Source of the DNA: Acidobacteriota bacterium
Lineage (GTDB): Bacteria > Acidobacteriota > Vicinamibacteria > Vicinamibacterales > CAVVIG01
NCBI GenBank assembly: GCA_025463215.1
Contig: JAOBWF010000246.1
Location: 1 to 62,238 of the forward strand
Length of the DNA stretch: 62,238 nucleotides
Direction of reading: 5' to 3'
Shown here one piece after another: positions 32,806 to 44,843 of this stretch. The position numbers and the translations under genes are program-made. How positions within the stretch are numbered: the first letter of the stretch is position 1; every line of letters begins with the position of its first letter. Below the pieces are notes generated by a model. That model was not told the DNA's origin. It was given only the letters and a program-made list of their open reading frames with translations, and did not search any database.

Positions 32806-33854
32806 CGGATCGATTGGGCCGGGCATTGTGGCCGCGGCCCGCCAGTGCGCTCGACGAGGGCTGGCGGCGATCCGGGATCATGATCACGAGGTTCCGAAAC
32901 GCAATCGTGGCGCTCAGCGCCACCCTCGTCACCTACGCCGTCGCCCGGGCGGCTGACCTCGTGCTGTTGCGCGTCGTCCATCCACCGCGCGGCGACGTGC
33001 TGCTCGTCAGCGACGTGGTGCTCGCGACCGCGTTCGGCGTGGCGATCGACCTCTGGCTGAATCTGAAAGCCGTGCGGACGCAGGTGACCGGGCTCGAGCG
33101 CGTCCAGATCATCGTCGACACCCAGCTGGCGCTTGCGGCCGCAATCCAGCGGCGCCTGCTGCCGTCCGCGTCGGCGGGATCGAACGGCGTGCGTTGGGCC
33201 GGACGGCTCGAACCCGCGCTTCGCATCGGCGGCGATTTCTACGATTCCATCCAGGTCGGGCACGACGACGTGTTCGTCGTCGGCGACGTATCGGGGAAGG
33301 GAATCCCCGCATCGCTGCTGCAGGCGTCGGCGCATTCCCTCTTTCGCACGCTGGCGCAGGAAACGGTCGATCCGGCGGAGCTGCTGGCGCGAATCTCGCG
33401 CGAGATTTTCGCGGAGAACGCCGGCTCGTCGTATCTCACGTGCGTCGTCGTCCGCGTCGACTGCACGCAGCGCACGATGACCTACGTCAACGCCGGGCAC
33501 CCAGCCGGTGTGGTGGTCGGACGATCGGGGCACCGGCTGCTGTCACGGGGAGGGCCGCCGCTCGGGCTCTTCCCGGAGACGGCCTACGAGCGGGAAGTGC
33601 TGTCGCTCGAGCCCGGCGACCTCGGCGTGATCGTCAGCGACGGCATCACCGAAGCGATGGAAGAAGACGACGTCACGGCGGCGGATGTGCTGAGCCGGAA
33701 CGTGTGTCGTGTGCCGGAGCCCCGCACTCCCGAGCGCGTCTGTGATGCGTTGATGCAGATGGCGCAGGACAGCGCCGGACCGCACGGCGTCACCGGCTGG
33801 CAGGACGACAAGACCGTGTTCGCATTCCGGTTCGACAACGTGGAGGTGGGATGA
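32802..33854 (+). CDS. Membrane-anchored SpoIIE-type PP2C phosphatase
   Basis: A 350-residue protein with two N-terminal membrane helices (about 31-51 and 66-88) and a cytoplasmic PP2C/SpoIIE domain. Metal-binding motifs are GGDFYD (143-148), GDVSGKG (161-167) and, near the C-terminus, SDGITEAM and WQDDKTVFAFR. The linker helix (QLALAAAIQRRLLP) matches RsbU-type proteins. Such enzymes dephosphorylate anti-sigma antagonists in partner-switching systems; no kinase or antagonist gene is adjacent, although the STAS-like protein at 23833-24231 lies about 9 kb away. Start coupled by ATGA to the exported protein. Confidence 0.9.
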   Translation: MTDRLGRALWPRPASALDEGWRRSGIMITRFRNAIVALSATLVTYAVARAADLVLLRVVHPPRGDVLLVSDVVLATAFGVAIDLWLNLKAVRTQVTGLERVQIIVDTQLALAAAIQRRLLPSASAGSNGVRWAGRLEPALRIGGDFYDSIQVGHDDVFVVGDVSGKGIPASLLQASAHSLFRTLAQETVDPAELLARISREIFAENAGSSYLTCVVVRVDCTQRTMTYVNAGHPAGVVVGRSGHRLLSRGGPPLGLFPETAYEREVLSLEPGDLGVIVSDGITEAMEEDDVTAADVLSRNVCRVPEPRTPERVCDALMQMAQDSAGPHGVTGWQDDKTVFAFRFDNVEVG

Positions 33855-33948
33855 AGGCGCTCGGTGTCGCGTCCGACACGGGCGGAAGCGGCCGCCGTAG
33901 ACGCGCTGAAAATACTGTTCACGCGACCACGAGAGGCTGACGCGGCGG

Positions 33949-34551
33949 ATGGAGTTCCTCACGCGCGCCATCGAACACTGGGGATACGCGGCCGTGCTTG
34001 CGAGCGTGCTGCTCGGCAGCATCGGCCTTCCGATACCGGAAGAAAGCATCCTCATGCTGGCGGGATACCTGGTGTGGCGCGGCGAACTCAGTCTTCCGCT
34101 GGTCGTCGTGCTCGGCATCGTCGGCGCCTCGGTCGGCGACAACCTCGGGTACTGGGTCGGTCGACGCTTCGGCGGCCCGGCGCTGCGACGTTATGCCGCG
34201 TGGTCCTGGCTCGCCCCCGCCACGCTCGAAGCGAGCCAGCGCTTTCTGCAGAGGCACGGCGCGCCGGCGATCTTCGTGGCCAGGTTCGTGCCGGGACTGC
34301 GCTTCGCGGCCGGGCCGATATCGGGAATGTCCGGCATGCCCGCCGCCTCCTTCTTCATCGCGAACATCCTCGGCGCCGTCTGCTACGTCCCGATCGTCGT
34401 CGGCCTCGGCGACGCCATTGGCCGCGGGGCGGGGCCGCGTCTCGAACGCCTGCGTGGGGAGGGCGTCGCCATCGAACACATCGTCCTGATCGCGGCGATT
34501 GTCGGGACGCTCACCGCGCTGTTGGTCCGCGCGATCCGTCACCGCTCCTAG
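33949..34551 (+). CDS. DedA-family membrane protein
   Basis: A 200-residue integral membrane protein with the DedA/VTT signatures: GSIGLPIPEESILMLAG (re-entrant helix with the essential Glu), GDNLGYWVGRRFGG, and the FVARFVPGLRFAAGPISGMSGM segment whose arginines are conserved. DedA proteins are proposed to flip polyprenyl-phosphate or phospholipids using the proton gradient. It is the last gene of the forward group before convergent aldo/keto reductase. Confidence 0.9.
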   Translation: MEFLTRAIEHWGYAAVLASVLLGSIGLPIPEESILMLAGYLVWRGELSLPLVVVLGIVGASVGDNLGYWVGRRFGGPALRRYAAWSWLAPATLEASQRFLQRHGAPAIFVARFVPGLRFAAGPISGMSGMPAASFFIANILGAVCYVPIVVGLGDAIGRGAGPRLERLRGEGVAIEHIVLIAAIVGTLTALLVRAIRHRS

Positions 34552-34561
34552 ACGGCCGCGG

Positions 34562-35602
34562 CTACCGCGCGACTCCCTGGCTCGCGAGCGGTCCGACCGC
34601 CTGCCGCGCCGGTCCGACGCCGGCCCCGGTGTGCAGAATCGTGGCGGCGATCTCGTCGAGATCCTCGCGCGTCAGCGCGATCGAGGCCGCGCCGATCCAC
34701 CCGTCCACCTGACCCGGCGTACGCGCGCCGACAATCGCGCCGCTGACCGCCGGCCAGGCCAGCGTCCATGCAATGGCGATTGCCGATACGGATGTCCCGT
34801 GCCGTCTCGCGATCGGCGCGAGCGCGTCGCGGAGCAGCAGGTTGCGGTGCAGATTGGGCTCCTGAAACTCGGCGGCATGGCGCCGCCAATCGTCCTGGGC
34901 CAGCGTCGCCATGCGGTCGGCGGTGAAGGTGTCGGTCAGCAGACCGGACTGCATCGGGCTGTAGCCGATGACGCCGGTGTCGTGGCGCTCGCACCACGGG
35001 AGCTCGCGGTCCGCCGCCTTGCGGTTGACCAGCGAGAAGGGCGGCTGCAGCGAGTCGACGTGGCGAATCACTTCACAGCGCGAGAGCAGGTGGACGTCGA
35101 AGTTCGAGACGCCGATGGCGCGGACCTTTCCCTCGTCGACGAGTGCGGCCATCGTCGCCCAGGAATCCTCGACCGGCGTGCCGCTTTCGTCGGGCCAGTG
35201 AAACTGGAACAGGTCGATGCGCTCGACTCCGAGCCGTCTGAGCGACGATTCGCACTCGCGCCGGATCGACGCCGGCGTCAGGGTGCGACGCGGCTCGCGC
35301 ATGCGATCGTGCGCGCTCCACACCAGGCCGCACTTGGTGAAGACGAACGGCCGATCGGCCGGCCGCGCGTCGCGCAACAGCTGTCCGACAACGTGTTCGG
35401 AATGGCCGAGGCCATAGACCGCGGCCGTGTCGATCCAGTTCACGCCGAGTTCCAGCGCGTGCCGCATCGTCGCCAGCGACGCCGCGTCGTCCTGCGGTCC
35501 CCAGCCGTAGGCCCAGCCGCCGCCGCCGATCGCCCATGATCCGAAGCCGAGCCTGGTGATCTGCATGCCGGTGCGACCGAGAGGGTGAGTCGGTAGTGTC
35601 AT
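34562..35602 (-). CDS. Aldo/keto reductase
   Basis: A 346-residue NADPH-dependent oxidoreductase. The catalytic tetrad is Asp58 (WIDTAAVYG), Tyr63, Lys90 (FTKCGL) and His135 (FQFHWP). It fits the AKR11-13-like group of bacterial general-stress aldo/keto reductases, including the IGVSNFDVHLL strand and the C-terminal GARTPGQVDGWIGA cofactor loop. Its start overlaps the stop of the sugar dehydrogenase gene by ATGA. Together they may handle sugar-derived carbonyls. Confidence 0.9.
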   Translation of the reverse strand: MTLPTHPLGRTGMQITRLGFGSWAIGGGGWAYGWGPQDDAASLATMRHALELGVNWIDTAAVYGLGHSEHVVGQLLRDARPADRPFVFTKCGLVWSAHDRMREPRRTLTPASIRRECESSLRRLGVERIDLFQFHWPDESGTPVEDSWATMAALVDEGKVRAIGVSNFDVHLLSRCEVIRHVDSLQPPFSLVNRKAADRELPWCERHDTGVIGYSPMQSGLLTDTFTADRMATLAQDDWRRHAAEFQEPNLHRNLLLRDALAPIARRHGTSVSAIAIAWTLAWPAVSGAIVGARTPGQVDGWIGAASIALTREDLDEIAATILHTGAGVGPARQAVGPLASQGVAR

Positions 35603-37008
35603 GTTGTGTGTCCCTGATAGGTGACCCGCCAGATGGTGCCGTTCCCGTCTTCCGTCACGAATAGCGAACCGTCCTTCGCCACGGCGACCCCGACCGGACG
35701 ACCCCAGACCCCGGTGTCCGACACCACGAAGCCGGTCATGAAGTCTTCGTACTCGCCGGTCGGTGTCCCGCTGGCGTCGAAGAGCAGCCGGACGACTTTG
35801 TAGCCGGTGCGCTGGCTCCGGTTCCAGGATCCGTGCATCGTGACGAAGGCACTGCCCCTGTACCCGGCGGGAAAGGTGCTGCGCTCGTAAAAGGCAATCT
35901 GCAGCGGCGCCGAATGCGCCTGCATCAGCAGGTCGGGAACGGTGACCTGGTCCTTGAGATCGGCTCGCGCGCCGGCCTGTCGCGGATCCGCGTGTCCGCC
36001 GATGAAGTACCACGGCCAGCCGTAAAAGGCGCCGTCGACGACATGCGTCGCGTATTCGAACGGCGTGTCGTCGCCGAGATCATCGCGTTCGTTGACGACG
36101 CACCACAGCTGCGCGGTGACCGGTTGCAGCGTCATCCCGGCGCAATTGCGCAACCCGGTTGCGACGATCTTCAAATCGCCGCCGGTCGGATCGAAGGAGA
36201 GGACGTCGGCGCGCAGTTCTTCCGTGTCCCAGGCGGCGCCGAGTGGCTTGGTCCTCGCCCACTCGGTCACGCCGTCGACGTTGCGCGGCGCCGGAATCAT
36301 GGTCCAGTGCGGCTCGGGGAACATATCGAGTGCGACGTTCGATCCGGACCCGACGGAAACGAACAGCCGGGTTCCGTCAGGCGAGAAGACGAGGTCGCGC
36401 GCATAGTGATGCGCCGCGGGGATCCGCTCGACGATGCGCTCAGGTGTGCCGGTTGCGGTGAGATCGCCGTTCGTGTAGCGGAAACGGACGACGCCGTCGC
36501 TGTTGGCGATGTACACCCACTGCGGGTCGGGTCCGAGCGGATAGAACGCGATGCCGTAGGGCTGCCGCAGTCCGTCGGCGAAAACCGTCTCCCTCTCCGG
36601 CGTGGCGCTGCCGCCGCGCATACGCAGCACGTGCACCGAGCCGAACATGGTGTCGGCGACGAACAGATCGCCGTTCGGGGCGGCGCGGATCACCCGCGGC
36701 TTGCGCAATCCTGATGTGGTCACCAGCGTCGCCACGAAACCGTCGGGCACTCGTGGTTCGGTGCCCGAGGGCCTCTCCACGATCTCCGCCATGCCATACG
36801 TGGGCTTCGAGATCGCCGGCAGATCCTGGGCACGGAGCCGGTGCCGCGCTCCTGGGCGGTCATCGTGCCAGCTCCCGCCGGCTGTCGCGCCTTGCCGCGC
36901 CTGGCCGCGAACCCGCTCGCATCCCCCCAGGCTCAGGCCGCACGCGGCAACGGCGACGAGCGCGAACGACGACCCCGAGCGGACCAGCGGAGGAATGACG
37001 ACTGCCAT
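35599..37008 (-). CDS. PQQ-type soluble sugar dehydrogenase lipoprotein
   Basis: A 469-residue protein with a lipoprotein signal (SSFALVAVAACGLSLGGC) and a six-bladed propeller of the glucose/sorbosone dehydrogenase family. Blade motifs visible are DGFVATLVTTSGLRKPRVIR, GDLFVADTMFGSVHVLR, LRQPYGIAFYP, GLRNCAGMTLQP and RPVGVAVAKDGSLFVTEDG. Members oxidise aldoses in the periplasm with PQQ. No PQQ-synthesis genes are in the window, so cofactor supply is unknown and a non-PQQ lactonase-like role is possible. The ATG at 37006-37008 is preferred over the upstream frame start. Confidence 0.85.
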   Translation of the reverse strand: MAVVIPPLVRSGSSFALVAVAACGLSLGGCERVRGQARQGATAGGSWHDDRPGARHRLRAQDLPAISKPTYGMAEIVERPSGTEPRVPDGFVATLVTTSGLRKPRVIRAAPNGDLFVADTMFGSVHVLRMRGGSATPERETVFADGLRQPYGIAFYPLGPDPQWVYIANSDGVVRFRYTNGDLTATGTPERIVERIPAAHHYARDLVFSPDGTRLFVSVGSGSNVALDMFPEPHWTMIPAPRNVDGVTEWARTKPLGAAWDTEELRADVLSFDPTGGDLKIVATGLRNCAGMTLQPVTAQLWCVVNERDDLGDDTPFEYATHVVDGAFYGWPWYFIGGHADPRQAGARADLKDQVTVPDLLMQAHSAPLQIAFYERSTFPAGYRGSAFVTMHGSWNRSQRTGYKVVRLLFDASGTPTGEYEDFMTGFVVSDTGVWGRPVGVAVAKDGSLFVTEDGNGTIWRVTYQGHTT

Positions 37009-37108
37009 GTGCGTGCCCTGCGCAAGGCGAGTGCCCGTCGCCTGCTGGTGTAATGCACGACGTTTTCGCGATTGCTGATCGGATGTGAGCAGGAACACAC
37101 ACCTCTGA

Positions 37109-37136
37109 TCGCACAAGGCGACGTCACCGTGTGCGA
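37109..37136. promoter_or_regulatory. Inverted repeat TCGCACA-N14-TGTGCGA
   Basis: A perfect 7-bp inverted repeat in the 170-bp gap between two divergent genes (sugar dehydrogenase and the 3-hydroxyisobutyrate-dehydrogenase-like gene). Position and symmetry fit an operator; no regulator is known. Confidence 0.35.
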
Positions 37137-37178
37137 GGCATTGGCGTATTTGTTGCGGTGGACCGGTCCCAGAGCGTC

Positions 37179-38276
37179 ATGGATTCGGATCAGGCCCGTT
37201 CTGAAGCGCGTATCGATGAGGCGTTGATGGAGACGTTTCCCGCGAGCGATCCTCCGGCCTGGACGTCTGGCGGGGGGCGAGATCCGGACCGCGTGGCGAG
37301 CCCGACGCCGTATCGCGTGGATGCGTCTGGAGCGTCTGAGGCTGAGGCGCCGCATGAAGGAGAAAGCGTGATGTCGGAATCGAAAGGTGCCTCGTTGCCG
37401 CGCGTCGGCTTCATCGGTCTCGGCGGCATGGGAGGGCGGATGGCCACCCGTCTCCTCGCAGCGGGGTATCACGTCACGGTGTACAACCGGACGCGGCTCC
37501 GGGCCGAGATGCTCGCGCGATCCGGCGCCGTGATCGCCGAGTCGCCGCGCGCGCTCGCCGCGTCGGTCGACGTCGTGCTGTCGTCGGTCGCCGATGGCGC
37601 AGCGCTCACGCAGGTGATGTTCGGTGCGCTCGGCGCGCTGCTCGGCGCCCGGCCCGGCAGCGTGATCATCGACGTGAGCACGGTGAATCCGCGTGAGTCG
37701 CTGCAGCTCTCCGAGGCGGGTGTCGCCCGGGGCCTCGAGGTGCTCGACGCACCGGTGTCGGGCAGCCTCCCGCAGGCCGCAGACGGACAGCTCGTCATCT
37801 TCGTGGGCGGGGAGCGGCGGGTGTTCGACCGCTGCCGGCCGCTGTTGGACGTACTTGGCAAGGCGGCGATGTTCATGGGGCCCTCCGGGTCCGGCTCGAT
37901 GACCAAGCTGTGTGTGAACGTGCTGCTCGGGCTCGGGATGCAGTCGCTCGGGGAGTCGCTCGCGCTCGGCGAGCGAGCGGGGCTGCCGCGCGCCCGTCTG
38001 CTCGAGGCGTTTGCGGAGACGTCGGTGCTCTCTCCCAGCCAGCGCTCGAAGTTCGACAACATCCAGCGCGACGAGTATCCGGCGGCGTTTCCGCAGCGGT
38101 TGATGTTCAAGGATTTCTCGCTGATCATGCAGAGCGCGCTCGAGCTCGCCGTCGCGATGCCGGCGACGGCGGCCGCGACCCAGGTGGCCGCCGCCGAGCA
38201 CGCGCGCGAACAGGCGGCGCACGTCGACGAGGACCTGTCGGCGGTCGTCCGGGCTATGCGGAGCGATGGCCGCTGA
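37179..38276 (+). CDS. 3-hydroxyisobutyrate-dehydrogenase-like oxidoreductase with N-terminal FPASDPPA peptide
   Basis: The main domain is a beta-hydroxyacid dehydrogenase: cofactor loop VGFIGLGGMGGRMA, substrate loop DAPVSGSLPQAADGQL and the catalytic Lys in GSMTKLCVNVLLG. From the ATG at 37179 the protein has 365 residues, but a strong AAGGAG box precedes an internal ATG at 37371, which would give the usual 301 residues. The extra N-terminus carries RIDEALMETFPASDPPAWT, a motif otherwise known to me from small stand-alone proteins of unknown function. I keep the longer form since this conserved peptide is in frame; both forms may be made. It shares a TGATG overlap with the protease gene. 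Confidence 0.8.
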   Translation: MDSDQARSEARIDEALMETFPASDPPAWTSGGGRDPDRVASPTPYRVDASGASEAEAPHEGESVMSESKGASLPRVGFIGLGGMGGRMATRLLAAGYHVTVYNRTRLRAEMLARSGAVIAESPRALAASVDVVLSSVADGAALTQVMFGALGALLGARPGSVIIDVSTVNPRESLQLSEAGVARGLEVLDAPVSGSLPQAADGQLVIFVGGERRVFDRCRPLLDVLGKAAMFMGPSGSGSMTKLCVNVLLGLGMQSLGESLALGERAGLPRARLLEAFAETSVLSPSQRSKFDNIQRDEYPAAFPQRLMFKDFSLIMQSALELAVAMPATAAATQVAAAEHAREQAAHVDEDLSAVVRAMRSDGR

Positions 38277-39727
38277 TGCACCCGATCGCGCCACGAGCGG
38301 CGGCGATCGTCGCGATGTTGTCGGGAGCGTCGCTGCTGCTCGCGGCCCCGCTGTCCGCGCAGAGCGCGGCGCCGCCGCGGGGGGCCGCGACTCCGCTACG
38401 GGCGTTCAACGACGAAATCGAAGCGCTCTCGGCCCGCGTGTCGCCGAGCGTCGTCCATGTGCTGGTGACCGGCTACGGTCCGATCGACGAACGCAGCCGG
38501 GGGGCCGCATCGGGCCTGGTGATTGGACGGCAGCACAGCATCGGGTCCGGTGTCATCATCGATCCTGACGGGTACATCATCACCAATGCGCACGTGGTGG
38601 CCGGCGCGAGGCGGATCCAGGTGATGCTGCACCGCGATTCGCCTGGCGCGGGTACGCTCGATTCGCTCGCGGCCGAGAACGGTCAGACCGTCGACGCCCG
38701 AGTCGTCGGCACCGCGCGCGATATCGACCTCGCGCTCCTGAAGATCGACGCCGCCGGGCTGCGCGCGCTGCCGTTCGCCGACTACGATGCCATCCGGCAA
38801 GGCGAGATCGTGTTCGCGTTCGGCAGCCCCGAGGGGCTGCGCAACTCGATGACGATGGGGGTCGTCAGCTCGGTGGCGAGGCAGCCCGATCCCGACAGCC
38901 CCACGGTGTATGTCCAGACCGACGCCCCGATCAATCCCGGCAACAGCGGCGGCCCGCTCGTGAACGTCGACGGCGAGCTGGTCGGGATCAACACGCTGAT
39001 CCTCAGCGAGTCCGGCGGCAGCCAGGGCATCGGCTTCGCGATTCCCAGCGCGGTCGTCGCCTCGGTCGTTCCGCAGCTGCGGGCGTACGGCCATCTCCAC
39101 CGCGGGCTCCTCGGCTTCAGCATGCAGGCGATCACGCCGGCGCTGGCGGCCGGGCTCGGGCTGTCGCGGACCGCCGGCGTGATCGTCTCCGACGTGACGC
39201 CGGGCGGGGCGGCGGAGGCGGCCGGCGTCGGCATCAAGGACGTGATCGCGGCCGTCAACGGCAAAGCGATCGACAGCGTGCCGCTGCTTGCGCTGGAGTT
39301 GAGCCGGTACGCGGCGGGCGATACGGTGACGCTCGGTCTGCTGCGCGGCACGGCCACGGTTTCGGCCAGCGTCGTTGTCCGCCCGCGGCCGCACCTCATC
39401 GCCGAGCTCGCCACGCTGGCGGATCCCGACAAGAGCGCCATTCCGCAGCTCGGCATCATCGGGATCGACGTCGGCGATGCGACCGCGGGGTCGCTACCGC
39501 AGCCGCGGATCGCGTCGGGGGTGTTCGTCGCCGCCCGCATCGAGAAGTCGTCCGGCTACGAGGTGCCGCTCGCCGCCGGCGACGTCATTCACGCGCTGAA
39601 CGGGTTTACGGTGCGGAGCGTCGACGGGTTGCGCGTGCTGATCGACGATGCGAAGACCGATACCGAACTGGTGCTGCAGATCGAGCGCAACGGTCAGCTC
39701 CAGTTCGTGACGTGTCAGATCTATTGA
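38276..39727 (+). CDS. HtrA/DegP-like periplasmic serine protease with two PDZ domains
   Basis: A 483-residue secreted protease: signal peptide to about residue 30, trypsin-like domain with His106 (NAHVV), Asp151 (DIDLALLK) and Ser224 (NPGNSGGPL), then PDZ1 (about 275-375, with GVIVSDVTPGGAAEAAG) and PDZ2 (about 400-483, GVFVAARIEKSSGYEV). The triad is intact. It is translationally coupled to the upstream dehydrogenase by TGATG, an unusual partner for a quality-control protease. Confidence 0.92.
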   Translation: MHPIAPRAAAIVAMLSGASLLLAAPLSAQSAAPPRGAATPLRAFNDEIEALSARVSPSVVHVLVTGYGPIDERSRGAASGLVIGRQHSIGSGVIIDPDGYIITNAHVVAGARRIQVMLHRDSPGAGTLDSLAAENGQTVDARVVGTARDIDLALLKIDAAGLRALPFADYDAIRQGEIVFAFGSPEGLRNSMTMGVVSSVARQPDPDSPTVYVQTDAPINPGNSGGPLVNVDGELVGINTLILSESGGSQGIGFAIPSAVVASVVPQLRAYGHLHRGLLGFSMQAITPALAAGLGLSRTAGVIVSDVTPGGAAEAAGVGIKDVIAAVNGKAIDSVPLLALELSRYAAGDTVTLGLLRGTATVSASVVVRPRPHLIAELATLADPDKSAIPQLGIIGIDVGDATAGSLPQPRIASGVFVAARIEKSSGYEVPLAAGDVIHALNGFTVRSVDGLRVLIDDAKTDTELVLQIERNGQLQFVTCQIY

Positions 39728-39748
39728 GGAAGGCTCATCGGCATCGAT

Positions 39749-40495
39749 CTAGCCGCGCGGACGGAACGTGTAGCCGACACAGGGCTCCGTCAGCAGATAG
39801 CGTGGATTCGACGGCATCAGTTCGAGCTTCTTGCGGAGCTGGCCGATGTAGATGCGCAGGTACTCCGGGTGCGCGTGCGATCCCCACACGGCCGCGAGCA
39901 GCGTGCGGTGCGACAGGACGTGGTTCGGGTGCCGCGCCAGGTAGACGAACAGATCGAACTCCTTCGGCGTCAGCCGCACTGCGACGGCGCGCACGTGCAC
40001 GCGCCGTGCCTCCATGTCGACGCGAAAGTCTCCCGCCTCGAACGATTCGTGCGGCAGACCGTTGCCGGCCCGCCGCAGGGTTGCGCGAACGCGCGCCAGC
40101 AGCTCTTCGGTGCCGAACGGCGTGGTGACGTAGTCGTCGGCGCCGGAATCGAACGCCTCGACCTTCGCCGCTTCCTCGGATTTCGCCGATACGACAATGA
40201 TCGGCACCAGGGAATGCGTACGGATCGTGCGGCACAACGCGAGGCCGTCAAGGACCGGCAGGTGCAGGTCGGTCATCACCAGTCCGGGCCGCCACTGCGT
40301 GAAGCGGGCGAGCGCCGCCCTGCCGTCGGACACCACCTGCACCTCATAGCCCTGGCTGGCGAGAGCCGCCGTGAGCATGCGGGCGATGTCCGCCTGGTCG
40401 TCGACCACGAGCACGCGCGAGCGGGCCCACGCCGCGGTGACGTCGTTCATCAGCACAGGGTCAACCTCAGGCAACAGGGAGAACGCGTCGCTCAC
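39749..40495 (-). CDS. OmpR-family response regulator lacking the receiver lysine
   Basis: A 248-residue regulator. The receiver has the acidic pair Asp32-Asp33, phosphoacceptor Asp76 (LVMTDLHLP) and Ser103, but the nearly invariant lysine is replaced by Thr125 in DDYVTTPFG. The winged-helix domain (about 150-248) is intact (LTPKEFDLFVYLARHPNHVLSH; CVGYTFRP). Loss of the lysine usually weakens phosphorylation-dependent switching, so this may be constitutive or respond differently. It starts two bases after the exported Gly/His-rich gene; the in-frame ATG at 40448-40450 is an alternative start. Confidence 0.88.
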   Translation of the reverse strand: MSDAFSLLPEVDPVLMNDVTAAWARSRVLVVDDQADIARMLTAALASQGYEVQVVSDGRAALARFTQWRPGLVMTDLHLPVLDGLALCRTIRTHSLVPIIVVSAKSEEAAKVEAFDSGADDYVTTPFGTEELLARVRATLRRAGNGLPHESFEAGDFRVDMEARRVHVRAVAVRLTPKEFDLFVYLARHPNHVLSHRTLLAAVWGSHAHPEYLRIYIGQLRKKLELMPSNPRYLLTEPCVGYTFRPRG

Positions 40496-40497
40496 GG

Positions 40498-41049
40498 CTA
40501 GGTGCCGAGATACTGCACGTGCACGTAGGTGCCGAGCCGGCTGTTGTACGCGAGATAGTAGCCGTCGTGGTCCGGGTCGTCGTAGATGACGAGCGGATCG
40601 CTGTCCCAGAGCCAGTCACCGACGAAGCCGTAGTCGTACGGCGCCACGCTGAAGAACCCCCCGTTGAAGCGGAAACGATCTCTGTCGCCGCCTCCGATCC
40701 TGAACTCGTGTCCCGGTCCGAACCCGCCGGTATAGCGGCCATGCGCGAACGGGTGATCGAGGTGATAGTGGGCGTCGTTGCGGCCCGAATCGTGTCCGAC
40801 CCAGGTGTCGTCGTGGTGGACGTGCGGCATGGTCGGGTGGCCGGCCATATCGGGTCCATGTCCGTTCTGGGACCCGTGATGATCCGCACCGGCAGGACCG
40901 GGACCGTGCGACGGAATGTGACCGCCGCCGACGTCGTGGCCGCCACCGCCGCCGCCACCGCCGGGATGGCCACCGCCGCCACCGTGCTGCGCGAAGGCCG
41001 GCTGAGAAACGAGCAAGAGAACAACGAGCGCGCCTAGAGCTGTCCGCAT
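40498..41049 (-). CDS. Exported Gly/His-rich protein
   Basis: A 183-residue secreted protein: signal [20 protein letters not shown], then a long Gly/His/Pro-rich segment (residues 22-100, with many His in pairs) that could bind metal ions, and a C-terminal beta-rich domain ending [26 protein letters not shown] box lies before the ATG. It leads an operon with the atypical response regulator. I do not recognise a named family; metal binding is suggested by composition only. Confidence 0.7.
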   Translation of the reverse strand: MRTALGALVVLLLVSQPAFAQHGGGGGHPGGGGGGGGHDVGGGHIPSHGPGPAGADHHGSQNGHGPDMAGHPTMPHVHHDDTWVGHDSGRNDAHYHLDHPFAHGRYTGGFGPGHEFRIGGGDRDRFRFNGGFFSVAPYDYGFVGDWLWDSDPLVIYDDPDHDGYYLAYNSRLGTYVHVQYLGT

Positions 41050-41160
41050 GTTTCCTCCGCCGACGGGTGCGGCAAAGGCAATGCCGTGCGATCCGCACCG
41101 GCAATCGGACATCTGCACGATCGCCGTCGGCGCCGTGCGCACAAGTGCGCGCCGAGCCTG

Positions 41161-41174
41161 CGTCTGCGTGCGCA
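41161..41174 (+). promoter_or_regulatory. Shared upstream element, copy A
   Basis: CGTCTGCGTGCGCA, followed by TCGC, lies in the divergent gap between 41049(-) and 41265(+) and ends 91 bases before the latter start. The same 18 bases recur at copy B, and a one-base variant of the 14-mer at copy C, with nearly the same spacing. A GTGCGCA half-element lies upstream of it. Confidence 0.5.
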
Positions 41175-41264
41175 TCGCACCGACGAATCCGGCGGCGCCG
41201 CGCTGGCGTTGGCCGCGACAACGCGATGGCGCGGCGATTGCCTCGCAGTCGCGTGGGGATACAG

Positions 41265-41855
41265 ATGGACGCACAAACGCTGTCGCTGACGCACTCGCCG
41301 TTCGTGCCCGTGGCGATCGGCTTTTTCGGTCTGGGCACGGGCTACTTCGTGTGGGGAGGGCAAGCGCTGTTCGGCTTTCCCAGGTCCGCGCCCGACGTCG
41401 ATCGCACGATGGCGATGTGGGGCTTCTGGATGCCGGGGTTCCTCCAGTTCCTCACCGGCGTGTATCTGATCGTCGGCCTGACCTGGTTCGACGTCTTCGG
41501 CGGCACGGCGCCGCTCTACATGGCGGGGCTCGCGTTCACCGCGTTTGGCATTCACTGGTTTGCGATGGCCCACCGCCGCTACATCGGCGCCAGCAGCGCA
41601 CCGGAAGCGTGGATGGCGATCGCGTTTCTGTTCCTGAGCGCGCTCGGCGCCGACGTCTTTTTCCGCGCCGGCGACGTGCCGGTGATGGTGATCTTCATCG
41701 GTCTCACGCTGATCTATCTCGTCGAGATCCCGACCCACTTTCTCTCGTGGCACGCGGGCAGCCGCCTGGTCGGGCTGCTGCAGCTGGCGACGGGGGTGTG
41801 GCTGATGTACTGCACCTACACCACCGTGATCCACGTCGCCTTGGGCGCCGCCTGA
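41265..41855 (+). CDS. Six-helix membrane protein upstream of formate dehydrogenase
   Basis: A 196-residue polytopic protein with six hydrophobic helices ([117 protein letters not shown]). Helix number and the early GxGY...G pattern recall the GPR1/FUN34/YaaH acetate-transporter family, but the NPxPxGL signature is absent, so this is tentative. It precedes the formate dehydrogenase gene by six bases and may be a substrate channel or a membrane docking partner. Confidence 0.65.
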   Translation: MDAQTLSLTHSPFVPVAIGFFGLGTGYFVWGGQALFGFPRSAPDVDRTMAMWGFWMPGFLQFLTGVYLIVGLTWFDVFGGTAPLYMAGLAFTAFGIHWFAMAHRRYIGASSAPEAWMAIAFLFLSALGADVFFRAGDVPVMVIFIGLTLIYLVEIPTHFLSWHAGSRLVGLLQLATGVWLMYCTYTTVIHVALGAA

Positions 41856-41861
41856 GGAAGA

Positions 41862-44834
<2,973 letters not shown>

Positions 44835-44843
44835 GACCGAGCC

